Shown in pieces: positions 16,149 through 24,386 of a stretch of DNA of 64,000 bases. A program made the position numbers and the translations under genes. Location of the stretch: positions 1,054,001 to 1,118,000 of the forward strand of contig JAYRJL010000001.1 in the NCBI GenBank assembly GCA_041906305.1, given 5' to 3'. The notes under the pieces were generated by a model, which saw only the letters and a program-made list of their open reading frames with translations, was not told the origin of the DNA and did not search any database. Source of the stretch: SHVZ01 sp041906305. Lineage in GTDB: Bacteria > Pseudomonadota > Alphaproteobacteria > SHVZ01. The first letter of the stretch is position 1. Every line of letters begins with the position of its first letter.

Positions 16149-18481
16149 CGGCCGCAGCTCCCAAGACTCTGCTAGATGCGCTGCAAGCCTCCATGGCTGC
16201 CGCGTTGCGCGCGCCCGAAGGCGTGGCCGAACCGGCCGCCCTGCTGTGGACCGACGCCGATGGTCAATGGCGCCCGTTGGTCCAAACCCTTTCGAAGGTG
16301 ATCCCGCAGCTCTACGTGCTCGGACCCTATGCGCCGGACGAACGGCAAGGCCCGGTCATCTGGCTCAAATGCATTGTCGAGCGGACCCTTCCGGATATCG
16401 CGCCGGCGCCGGGCGTCATTCCCATACTCTATCTTCCCAATGTCAGCCGGCAGGAACTGCGCGCCGGCGGCGACTGCCCGCTCGATCTGCAGCCGCTGAT
16501 CGAACTCCAGTATCGCGGCGCCGTTTGGCACCAGCGCAATGGCCGCGATTGGTCGGTGGACGCGTTTCTGACGTCGGAAGATGGCGTCGGCCTCGATATC
16601 GCTAGGGATAGCCGGACGCACGACGCCATACTGCGCGCCCTGGCGCTTCTGGGACCCGAGCCGCTCGCCGGTCTGCGTGGCCGCAGGCTCGAGGCCGACG
16701 ATTTTGATCGGCTCGCCATCGGCGATCCCGTCCGCGATCTGCTCTCCTGGATCAGCGATGCCGAAGGGTTTCAGGCGCGCTGCGATGCTGGCCGCTGGGC
16801 AACGTTCCGCGACATCTGTGTTCGGGAGTTCAAGTTCGATCCGGAGAATGACGGCACGCAGGCGGCGGCCGACGCGCTGCTTCATGGCGGCGGAAAATGG
16901 GACGAAGTCTGGCGCCGGTTCTGCGACGCGCCGCGCCTCTATCCTGGAGTATCGGCTGTGTTGCGCCAGGCGCGACCGCGCGACCTGCTTGGTCTCGTCG
17001 ACCAATCGCGCCGGCCTGGCCTCAACGAGGAGAATGAAGACAAGCTCCGCAAGGCCCTGGAGGCGGTCGTATCGCTCCCGCACGTCCAAGCCTGCGACAA
17101 GGTCGCCGCCCTCGATGACGAGCACAAGGAGCGGCGCGGCTGGGTTTGGGCACAGCTTGGAGAAAGCCCCTATGCTATCGCCCTCGAACCGTTGGGTCGG
17201 CTGGCCAAAGCGGCCAAGACGTCGCTGGGAGGCGCCACCGCCGAGGCGATGGCCGCCGACTATGCCGCACAGGGCTGGCGCTGCGACCGCGCAGCGATGG
17301 AAGCGCTCTCCCGCCTCAAGCAGGGCAGCGAGAATGGCTTGGTCACCAAAGTGGTGCGGGCGCTATACGAGCCATGGCTCGACCGGTCGGCTCGGCGGTT
17401 CCAGGAGCTGATGTCGGTTCCGGGTATAGATCCCGCCAAACTCACCTCGTCAGTTACTGCCGAGCGCGACGCCTGCGTGCTCTTCGCCGACGGCCTCCGC
17501 TTCGATGTTGGCGCGGTTCTGCAAGAACGTCTTGAAGCCCAGGGCTTTCGCGTGCGGATGTCCCATCGCATCGCACCGATACCGACGGTGACGGCCACGG
17601 CAAAGCCGGTTGCTTCCCCGGCGCACGCTTCATGTTCTGGCAAGGCTGATGCCGAGGATTTTGCGCCGGCAATCGCGCCGAACAGCCAGCCGGCCACCGC
17701 CTCGCGTCTCCGCGATGCCATGGCGAGAGCCGGAGTCGAAATCCTCGATCAGGACCAAGCCCGGATGGCCGTCAGCAGCGAGGCTGGCGGCTGGACCGAA
17801 ACCGGTAAGCTGGATGCCTTGGGGCACTCCCTTGACGCCCTACTGGTGCGGCAGATCGATCCGGAGATCGATGCCCTTCTCGACCGCATTGCGGCGCTGC
17901 TGAGCGCGGGGTGGAGCCGAGTTCGAGTAGTCACCGATCACGGATGGCTCCTGCTTCCGGGCGGATTGCCGAAGGTCGAACTCTCCCCGCATCTGGTCGC
18001 CACGAAATGGTCCCGGTGCGCCGCCGTCAAGGGCGGCTCGACCCCAAGCATTCCGACCTATCCCTGGTATTGGAACCCGGTTCTCCGCATTGCGTCGCCG
18101 CCCGGCATTGGCGCCTTCGTCGCTAACACCGAGTACGCACATGGCGGCGTCAGCCCTCAGGAGTGCGTCATCCCCGATCTCGTCGTGGAGCGAGGCGAGG
18201 AAGCGGTCACCGCCGAGATCACAGAGATCAACTGGCGTGGCATGAGATGCCGGGTCGCGGTCAAGAGCAGTGCATCGGGCCTTCAGGCGGACTTGCGCCT
18301 GAACTGGAAACAGGCCGCGTCAAGCGTTGCTGCATCCCCCAAGGAATTGGGAGCGAACGGCGAAGCGAGCCTTGCAGTCTCTGACGATAAGTACGAAGGC
18401 ACGGCTGCGTCCGTTGTCGTCTTCGACGCATCGGGACGAGTAATTGACTACAAGCCGACAACCGTCGGAGAAGACTCATGA
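16145..18481 (+). CDS. pglZ: BREX alkaline-phosphatase-fold protein PglZ
   Basis: A protein of 778 residues from GTG 16145, overlapping pglX by four bases (GTGA). The C-terminal half has the PglZ phosphatase-fold signature: VLFADGLRFDVG with metal-ligand candidate Asp449, and VVTDHGWLLLPGG with Asp598 and His599. The N-terminal half is the usual helical PglZ extension. PglZ interacts with PglX and is essential for BREX; its reaction is not firmly known. It is slightly shorter than many PglZ proteins, with no sign of truncation. The stop overlaps the brxL start by four bases. Confidence 0.93.
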   Translation: MTAAAPKTLLDALQASMAAALRAPEGVAEPAALLWTDADGQWRPLVQTLSKVIPQLYVLGPYAPDERQGPVIWLKCIVERTLPDIAPAPGVIPILYLPNVSRQELRAGGDCPLDLQPLIELQYRGAVWHQRNGRDWSVDAFLTSEDGVGLDIARDSRTHDAILRALALLGPEPLAGLRGRRLEADDFDRLAIGDPVRDLLSWISDAEGFQARCDAGRWATFRDICVREFKFDPENDGTQAAADALLHGGGKWDEVWRRFCDAPRLYPGVSAVLRQARPRDLLGLVDQSRRPGLNEENEDKLRKALEAVVSLPHVQACDKVAALDDEHKERRGWVWAQLGESPYAIALEPLGRLAKAAKTSLGGATAEAMAADYAAQGWRCDRAAMEALSRLKQGSENGLVTKVVRALYEPWLDRSARRFQELMSVPGIDPAKLTSSVTAERDACVLFADGLRFDVGAVLQERLEAQGFRVRMSHRIAPIPTVTATAKPVASPAHASCSGKADAEDFAPAIAPNSQPATASRLRDAMARAGVEILDQDQARMAVSSEAGGWTETGKLDALGHSLDALLVRQIDPEIDALLDRIAALLSAGWSRVRVVTDHGWLLLPGGLPKVELSPHLVATKWSRCAAVKGGSTPSIPTYPWYWNPVLRIASPPGIGAFVANTEYAHGGVSPQECVIPDLVVERGEEAVTAEITEINWRGMRCRVAVKSSASGLQADLRLNWKQAASSVAASPKELGANGEASLAVSDDKYEGTAASVVVFDASGRVIDYKPTTVGEDS

Positions 18482-20532
18482 GCATGGAATTGGACAAGCT
18501 CGACAGATTGGCTGCTTCGGTCTTCGACGGATACCTCGTCCGCAAGGACCTCGTCCGAAAATATTCGCGCCAGTATCCGGTGCCGACCTATGTCGTCGAG
18601 TTCCTACTCGGCCGTTATTGCGCAAGCGTCAATGAGAGCGAGATCGCCGAGGGGCTGCAGATCGTCGAGAAGCAGCTTAAGGACCGAACCGTTCGCACGG
18701 GCGAAGAGGAACTTTTCAAGGCACGCGCCAAGGAAACGGGCTCGGTCCGGATCATCGACATCGTCCGGGCACGGCTTGATGCCAAGAACGATTGCTACGT
18801 CGCAGAACTGCCGAGCCTAAACCTCAAGGATGTCCGCATCGATGATCAGCTGGTGCGTGACAACGAAAGGATGCTGACCGATGGCTTCTATGCCGAGGTC
18901 ACGCTCTCCTATGACGGCATCATTGCCCAGGAGAAGGGCGGACGCCCATTCAAGGTCGATGGCCTGCGGCCGATCCAGATGTCGAAATCCGACGTTCTCG
19001 ACATCTACGCCAAGGCCCGGCGGAGCTTCACGACAGCCGAGTGGATCGACTTTCTGCTGCGGTCGATCGGGCTGGAAGCGTCCGCCTTCGATGAGCGCGC
19101 CAAACGCGTTGTGCTCCTACGCATGATCCCCTTTGTCGAGCGCAACTACAATCTTGTCGAGCTCGGCCCGCGAGGCACGGGCAAGAGCCATCTTTTCCAA
19201 CAGATCTCGCCCTATGCGCACCTGATCTCGGGCGGCAAGGCGACGGTTGCAAAGATGTTTGTGAACAATGCGAACGGCCAACGCGGTTTGGTCTGTCAGT
19301 ACGACGTGGTCTGCTTCGACGAGGTCTCGGGCATCTCCTTCGACCAGAAGGACGGCGTGAACATCATGAAGGGCTATATGGCCTCCGGCCAGTTCAGCCG
19401 GGGCAAGGAGAACATCCGCGCTGAAGGAAGCGTGGTCATGGTCGGTAATCTCGACGTCGATGTCGAGCAGCAGCAAAAGGTCGGCCACCTGTTGAGCCCG
19501 ATGCCGCCCGAGATGCGCGACGACACCGCTTTCATGGATCGCATCCACGCCTACGCGCCGGGTTGGGACTATCCGAAACTGAAGCCGAGCGAGCACCTGA
19601 CGGATCACTTCGGTCTTGTCAGCGACTTCCTCAGCGAGTGCTGGAGCCGGCTCCGCATCGGCAATCGCGTGTCGGTCATGCAGGGTCGTGTCCATCTCGG
19701 TGGCGCTTTAAGCGGCCGAGATATCGAGGCGGTCAACAAGACCGTCAGTGGACTCACCAAGCTCCTTTTCCCGGATCCAGAAATGCCGGTTCCGGACGAA
19801 GACCTCGAATGGATCGTGCGGGCGGCGCTGGAGTCTCGCCGCAGGGTGAAGGAGCAGCAACGGCGGGTGTTCAAGAGCGAGTTCCGCAATACCCATTTCA
19901 GCTACATCTTGGGTGCCGATGGCGTGGAGCAGTTTGTGGCGACGCCGGAACTCCACAGTGACGAGGCGATCGAAAGCGATCCGCTGCCGCCCGGACAGGT
20001 TTGGGGTGTCAGCCTAGGAACAGCCGAAACCGGTCCGGGACTGTACCGAATCGAAATCACGTGCGGGCCAGGCAGCGGGGTCAAAATCCTGAATCAACCC
20101 ACGCCCCCGGCATTCCGGGAAAGCGTGCGGGTCGGCGAGCAGAACCTCTACACCCGGTCGAAGGAGCTGGTCGGCGACCGCAATCCACGGGAAGAGGAGT
20201 TCTCCATCCAAATGAGGCCCATGGATTCCGACAAGACCGGAGCCGGCCTCGGCGTTCCGATACTTGTTGCCCTGTGTGGCGGTCTCCTAGGGCGCAATAC
20301 GCGCGGCGGAACGATCATTGTTGGAGAGCTCAATCTCGGCGGTTCGATCGAGATGATTCCCAATGCGGTACGCATTGCAGAACTCGCAATTGATAAGCAG
20401 GCTCAGACTCTGCTTATGCCTGTCTCGGCCCGCCGTCAGCTCAACGACCTGCCCGACGATCTTTGGACGAAGATCAGCATCGAGTTCTACAAGGACGCGG
20501 CAGATGCCGTGTTCAAGGCGCTCGTCGAGTAG
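18478..20532 (+). CDS. brxL: BREX protein BrxL, AAA+ with degenerate Lon-like C-terminus
   Basis: A protein of 684 residues, the family's normal size. The AAA+ core has Walker A GPRGTGKS at 230-237, Walker B VVCFDEVSG near 278, and MVGNLDVDVEQQQK as sensor 1. The C-terminal 120 residues align with the Lon protease domain, but the Ser of the usual PSAG turn is Gly (DKTGAGLG), and the catalytic Lys of GGLKEK becomes Met (GGSIEM). Peptidase activity is therefore unlikely, and the family is better seen as a DNA-acting AAA+ ring. Its presence makes the cluster type 1-like. The start overlaps pglZ, and the stop lies eight bases before another co-directional gene. Confidence 0.94.
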   Translation: MSMELDKLDRLAASVFDGYLVRKDLVRKYSRQYPVPTYVVEFLLGRYCASVNESEIAEGLQIVEKQLKDRTVRTGEEELFKARAKETGSVRIIDIVRARLDAKNDCYVAELPSLNLKDVRIDDQLVRDNERMLTDGFYAEVTLSYDGIIAQEKGGRPFKVDGLRPIQMSKSDVLDIYAKARRSFTTAEWIDFLLRSIGLEASAFDERAKRVVLLRMIPFVERNYNLVELGPRGTGKSHLFQQISPYAHLISGGKATVAKMFVNNANGQRGLVCQYDVVCFDEVSGISFDQKDGVNIMKGYMASGQFSRGKENIRAEGSVVMVGNLDVDVEQQQKVGHLLSPMPPEMRDDTAFMDRIHAYAPGWDYPKLKPSEHLTDHFGLVSDFLSECWSRLRIGNRVSVMQGRVHLGGALSGRDIEAVNKTVSGLTKLLFPDPEMPVPDEDLEWIVRAALESRRRVKEQQRRVFKSEFRNTHFSYILGADGVEQFVATPELHSDEAIESDPLPPGQVWGVSLGTAETGPGLYRIEITCGPGSGVKILNQPTPPAFRESVRVGEQNLYTRSKELVGDRNPREEEFSIQMRPMDSDKTGAGLGVPILVALCGGLLGRNTRGGTIIVGELNLGGSIEMIPNAVRIAELAIDKQAQTLLMPVSARRQLNDLPDDLWTKISIEFYKDAADAVFKALVE

Positions 20533-20540
20533 GGGGCCAG

Positions 20541-21815
20541 ATGAGTCGGACCTTTACGACCGCTACGGACGATAGTTTGATCGCCCTGATCAACGGCGCA
20601 ACCAACCGCCTCGCCGTTATCGCTCCCGGCCTGACTACTCCCGTGGCTAAAGCGCTCGCTGCTCGTATGGCAGACCTGCCCTCTTTGTCGCTGACCGTCG
20701 TTCTCGATGCCGATGCCGAGGTGTACCGAATGGGGTACGGCGACCCGGAGGCTCTGGAGATCATTCGCGACGCCAGCAGGAATGAGATGTTCGATCTCCG
20801 CGAACAGCCGGGCGTCCGCATTGGCGTAGTTATCGCAGACGAGCGCACAATGGTTTTTGCGCCGGTATCTCGCAACGTAGAGGCCGGCTCGGTTACCGAG
20901 GAGAAGCCGAACGCCATCATGCTGGATGGTGGTGCTACCCAAAAGCTGGCCGAAGCCGCCGGCGCGGCTGAGGGCGAAACGGAAGTGGGTGTCACCGGTA
21001 TGGAGCCCGCCCGCGTTGCCCAGATGACAGCCGACTTGAAGAACAATCCGCCCAAACCGTTCGACTTGACCCGCAAGCTAAGGGTCTTCACGGCGGCGGC
21101 GGAATTCGTCGAATTAAAGGTGTCGAACTATCAGCTAAGCAAGCGCCGCGTCACCTTGCCCGACGAGTTTGTCGGCGTGGGCGACGCGACATTGAGGGAG
21201 CGCATTTCAGGCCAAATCCGCGCTCCGTTCGACGGGATCGGCGCCCAGAAGATCAAAATTGAGATCGACGGACGTCAGGAAGAATTGTTGGTCGATGAAG
21301 AGTTCATCGAAAGGGAGCGCAGGGAAATCGAGGACACCTTCACCTATGTACTGCCCAAGAAAGGTCGCCTGATACTAAAGCGGGACCGCGCCGACTTCGA
21401 TCGGCAGATTGCACGGTTCCAACAGATCGTAGTGAAGTTCCGTGACGCGCTGAAAGCGTCGATAGATACCGCCCGTGAAGGGTTTAAGAACCAAATGCTC
21501 AAGGAGTTTGCGGAGCGATGGAGAGTGAGCCCGCCGAGCTTTCTGAAACGGCGATCCGGAGGTGAGGATTCAGATCGAATCAAGGCTGAAATATTGAGGC
21601 GCGCAGATGCACTGTTTTCCGTGATTGTGAGTTTTGCGGCGCCGGACGTCACGGTGAACTACAAGGGCATCGTGATCGAAGACATCGAGGATCCTACATT
21701 CCGCTCCATGCTGCGCACTGCAATGGAGAAGGCAAAGGTCGATCAAGATACTCTTAAGAAGCTTTTTGAAACCGGGGATGCCGCCGCCGCTCAAGGGGCG
21801 TTCAAAGAGCATTGA
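20541..21815 (+). CDS. BREX-tail protein of unknown function (424 aa)
   Basis: A 424-residue protein whose ATG at 20541 lies eight bases after the brxL stop and is preceded by AGGGGG; a longer frame start inside brxL is not needed. Residues 1-130 (LIALINGATNRLAVIAPGL, later SLTVVLDADAEVYRMGYGD and PGVRIGVVIADERTMVFAP) recall the N-terminal half of phospholipase-D-like folds, but no HxK(x4)D motif is present. Residues 260-330 are highly charged and probably helical; the C-terminus is also charged. It is in the same transcription unit as BREX and so may be an accessory part, for example a sensor or immunity factor. No membrane segment or signal peptide is seen. The fold assignment is tentative. 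Confidence 0.8.
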   Translation: MSRTFTTATDDSLIALINGATNRLAVIAPGLTTPVAKALAARMADLPSLSLTVVLDADAEVYRMGYGDPEALEIIRDASRNEMFDLREQPGVRIGVVIADERTMVFAPVSRNVEAGSVTEEKPNAIMLDGGATQKLAEAAGAAEGETEVGVTGMEPARVAQMTADLKNNPPKPFDLTRKLRVFTAAAEFVELKVSNYQLSKRRVTLPDEFVGVGDATLRERISGQIRAPFDGIGAQKIKIEIDGRQEELLVDEEFIERERREIEDTFTYVLPKKGRLILKRDRADFDRQIARFQQIVVKFRDALKASIDTAREGFKNQMLKEFAERWRVSPPSFLKRRSGGEDSDRIKAEILRRADALFSVIVSFAAPDVTVNYKGIVIEDIEDPTFRSMLRTAMEKAKVDQDTLKKLFETGDAAAAQGAFKEH

Positions 21816-21911
21816 AGCTCCGTTGCGCCAATGACTAGACAGACTCAGATCACGAGCAGGCTCTTCCGACTGACGCTTGAAAATCGGGGAGCAGGTCAGA
21901 AGGTCTACAGA

Positions 21912-22574
21912 TTAGATGGCTCCTAGAGTGCTTGTGCGGTGGGTTCTTTGCCGGCGCTCTCGTGTCTGTCTGATGGCTTCATCTACGGTGACATCGGATT
22001 CGTACGCCAAGCGACGCGCCCGTTTTGCCTCACGGATAGAGACGCCATTCCTGTGCGCGATCTCTCGATTGGTAGCGTCCGGTTGGGACCGGGGACGCTG
22101 CCGCACGAACTCGGCAACAGCCTGATCGAGTTTCTGATCCAAGCCTTTTCTAATCATGCTCTCGACGCGCGACAATAGCTTCTCTTCGACGGTCGATAAT
22201 TCAGCTTCGTACTTCTCGGTCAGGCTTTTGAGCTTCTCTTCGAAGCGCTTCACGATCGACTTTCGCTTCTCGTCGACACGATCTTCCATCGAGGAAATCA
22301 TCTGCGTAGAGATTACATTTGATCGAGATTGCGCGCTCAGCTCCAACTCCTTAACTAAGAACTCGATACGCTGACGAAAATCGGTGACGATCGCATCACG
22401 TTGCTCGGCCATGAACTCTTCCGAGCCGATGACTTGGATCGTTCGACGAACCGCATCTTGTCTGAGGGTCTCTAGGATCTGAGTCTCGAGTACAGATTTA
22501 GACTCCGGCAATTTCAAAACTCGCGTTGCTTCCTCGGCAGCGACCTTGCGAAGCGTCCCTTCGGTCCAAAGCAT
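21912..22574 (-). CDS. Coiled-coil protein with HTH-like C-terminus
   Basis: A 220-residue protein, convergent with the BREX operon. ATG 22574 is preferred over ATG 22580 because GAGG lies eight bases before it. Residues 40-150 are predicted by eye to form long coiled coils (EDRVDEKRKSIVKRFEEKLK, then EKYEAELSTVEEKLLSRVES). Residues 165-205 (TNREIAHRNGVSIREAKRAR) look like a helix-turn-helix. The nucleotide composition is less GC-rich than in the chromosome to the right, as for other island genes. The function is unknown; a structural or DNA-bridging role would fit. Confidence 0.7.
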   Translation of the reverse strand: MLWTEGTLRKVAAEEATRVLKLPESKSVLETQILETLRQDAVRRTIQVIGSEEFMAEQRDAIVTDFRQRIEFLVKELELSAQSRSNVISTQMISSMEDRVDEKRKSIVKRFEEKLKSLTEKYEAELSTVEEKLLSRVESMIRKGLDQKLDQAVAEFVRQRPRSQPDATNREIAHRNGVSIREAKRARRLAYESDVTVDEAIRQTRERRQRTHRTSTLGAI

Positions 22575-23169
22575 GTCCATGCCCTCGATGCGTTTGTAGT
22601 TTCACGGCGGATGTGCCTGCGACGTCAAAGGGTCCCCTATCCGTCCTGATCTGGCCCTGCTTCGGATTTTAGCTGGACGTCGATCCACTCGCGGACACCC
22701 GGATTGCCTGAGCTCCAGGGCGCCGTAGTGTCCATGAAACGACACCATCTCATTGCCGGAGGGCTGTCTGACTGGCGGTTTCACCTCCAGACCTACGGAG
22801 AACGACTCCGTCCCTGAGCGCTTGCTCGTGAGTCTCACGCCGCGTCGCAGGCGAGAAAGACTACCACCTCTGGGAGCCGTTGAAATGGGGTCGAAAATCC
22901 AATCGTGACGCAGACCAATATGGAGAGCGGGGCCAGAATGATCGGATCTGCCGCCGTTGTTCCCTTCATGATGCAAGCCAGCGACAAATGGGAAAGCCAG
23001 CATCCCGGGTCCGGGCGGACGAACCGGAACATGAGCTTCCACCTCAGAACGAAGCCGGAATGCGGTGGGGAAATCCGTGGGGAACTAGAGGGCTAGAAGC
23101 ACACATTTTGAGCTTCATACGTTCCCTGCCCCTAACGTAAAATCAATGCCTTAGACCCCAAGCAGAAAA
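22575..23169. other. Gene-free island end
   Basis: About 595 bp with no convincing gene. The open frames here (for example 22602-23042 minus and 22880-23140 plus) are Arg/Pro/Ser-rich, lack ribosome sites and recognisable motifs, and overlap on opposite strands. It is probably the non-coding margin of the integrated element; decayed coding sequence is possible. Confidence 0.5.
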
Positions 23170-23214
23170 TTCCTAAACTGGAGGTCGGAGGTTCGAGTCC
23201 TCTCGGGGTCGCCA
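23170..23214 (+). tRNA. tRNA-Arg(CCU) 3' half, probable attachment site
   Basis: Reads as the 3' half of a tRNA: anticodon loop TTCCTAA (anticodon CCT, 23172-23174), the 3' strand of the anticodon stem, variable loop AGGTC, T stem GGAGG/CCTCT with loop TTCGAGT (23192-23198), the 3' acceptor strand CGGGGTC (23204-23210), discriminator G and CCA. The preceding bases do not supply the 5' half. A 3'-only tRNA is what site-specific integration into a tRNA gene leaves at the distal junction, so this marks the right border of the island. The intact tRNA and the integrase should lie left of the window. Confidence 0.75.
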
Positions 23215-23228
23215 ATCTTTCCAGGCCG

Positions 23229-24206
23229 TTACCAGTCGCTGGTCTGCGGGAAGTACTGGGCGACGAAGCGGTAGGTCTCGCGGATCAGCTGTTCGTTGGC
23301 CCGTGTGCGCTCGCTCGTCGCGGCATTCCACGCCGTGACCAGCTCATCCCACTTCATCAGCTGCTGGTGGAGCTCGTCGCGCATGCGCCGGATATAGGCC
23401 ACCGTCTCCTCGAACTTCTTCAAGAGCGCCATCAACTCGCCCGTGTTCGCGTCGGTCTGCTCGAAAAGGAGGCCGAGCTTCTTCAACGGGGTGACGATCA
23501 GGGCCTGGACGCGGCGGATCTCCTCGTGGAAGCCTCGCTCCCGTCTATATGCGTTGGCGAGCGCCGCGAGGCTGGAACCGATCTTCCGGACCCGGAAGCA
23601 GCGCGTGCGCAGCGCTTCGATGTAGGCCCATTCGCGGACCAGCTCGTCGACTTTGCCGACCACCTCGTCCTTTCGGCTGGCGCCGATCCCGAGCTTTTCG
23701 GCGATCGCGGTGAAGGCCTCCTGGACCTTGGTCTTGGTGTCGGGCGCTTCCAGCACATGGGCGAGCGCACGGCCGTCGAGCGTCTGCATGGGTTTGCCGG
23801 CGAGCCACGAAATCAGCTGCATGGTGAAGCGCGCCCGTGCCGCTTCGACGTTCTGGGGGGTCACCTTCCAGGAGGCCGAGCCGTCGAGCAGCTCCGAAGG
23901 GATGGAATCGCCCGGCCTGATCTCGTGCACGTAGCGCAGCCCTTCGGCGGCCGTGTGGATGAGCTTGGCGTCGTCGCTGTCGCCGGGAATGTCGAACGAG
24001 CGCATCAGCGTGGCGGTCGGGATCGCGGCGAAGGTGTCTCCCATCGAGACGTAGAACAGCGGCGTCGCGCCGTCGCCGCCCATGCGGAAGTGCGAGCCTT
24101 TGATGCCGAACAGCGGATGCTTGAAGGAAAACTCCCTCGGCGCCTCCGCCGCCTTCGGCGCCGGAATATCGACGGTCTGCTCGCGATCGCTCATCAAGGT
24201 GTCCAC
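23229..24206 (-). CDS. Conserved-looking hypothetical protein (325 aa)
   Basis: A 325-residue soluble protein. GTG 24206 is chosen because a perfect AGGAGG (24212-24217) lies five bases before it. Residues 25-70 are beta-rich (SFKHPLFGIKGSHFRMGGDG then PLFYVSMGDTFAAIPTATL). Residues 110-325 are helical, including a heptad-like stretch RRVQALIVTPLKKLGLLFEQ and a long C-terminal helix bundle. I do not recognise the family. It diverges from cheA across a 180-bp region that contains the recurrent chemotaxis-cluster motif, so it could belong to the same regulon. The first gene on the chromosomal side of the tRNA remnant. Confidence 0.8.
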   Translation of the reverse strand: MDTLMSDREQTVDIPAPKAAEAPREFSFKHPLFGIKGSHFRMGGDGATPLFYVSMGDTFAAIPTATLMRSFDIPGDSDDAKLIHTAAEGLRYVHEIRPGDSIPSELLDGSASWKVTPQNVEAARARFTMQLISWLAGKPMQTLDGRALAHVLEAPDTKTKVQEAFTAIAEKLGIGASRKDEVVGKVDELVREWAYIEALRTRCFRVRKIGSSLAALANAYRRERGFHEEIRRVQALIVTPLKKLGLLFEQTDANTGELMALLKKFEETVAYIRRMRDELHQQLMKWDELVTAWNAATSERTRANEQLIRETYRFVAQYFPQTSDW

Positions 24207-24311
24207 GACCGCCTCCTTTCTCGAAGAGCGCTTGAGCGCAGAACCTAGGGTTCTCCCCGTGAAGCCGGGATCAGACGAAAGGCGGAGGTCGGGATGGCGC
24301 CGGCGCCCGTC

Positions 24312-24331
24312 TCATACCTTCGACTGATATG
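24312..24331 (+). promoter_or_regulatory. Chemotaxis-cluster motif before cheA
   Basis: TCATACCTTCGACTGATATG, 55 bp before the cheA start. It matches the cluster consensus at 17 of 20 positions. Here it also lies inside a short inverted repeat, CTCATA...TATGAG. Confidence 0.5.
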
Positions 24332-24386
24332 AGCGCTTCGCCACGGTCCGCACTATCGGCGCAGAACGATTGCGGGAGCATCGCAC

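Noticed and set aside
22602..23042. Minus-strand frame of 146 residues in the island margin
   Set aside because: No ribosome site, no motif and an opposite overlapping frame of similar quality. Left as non-coding.
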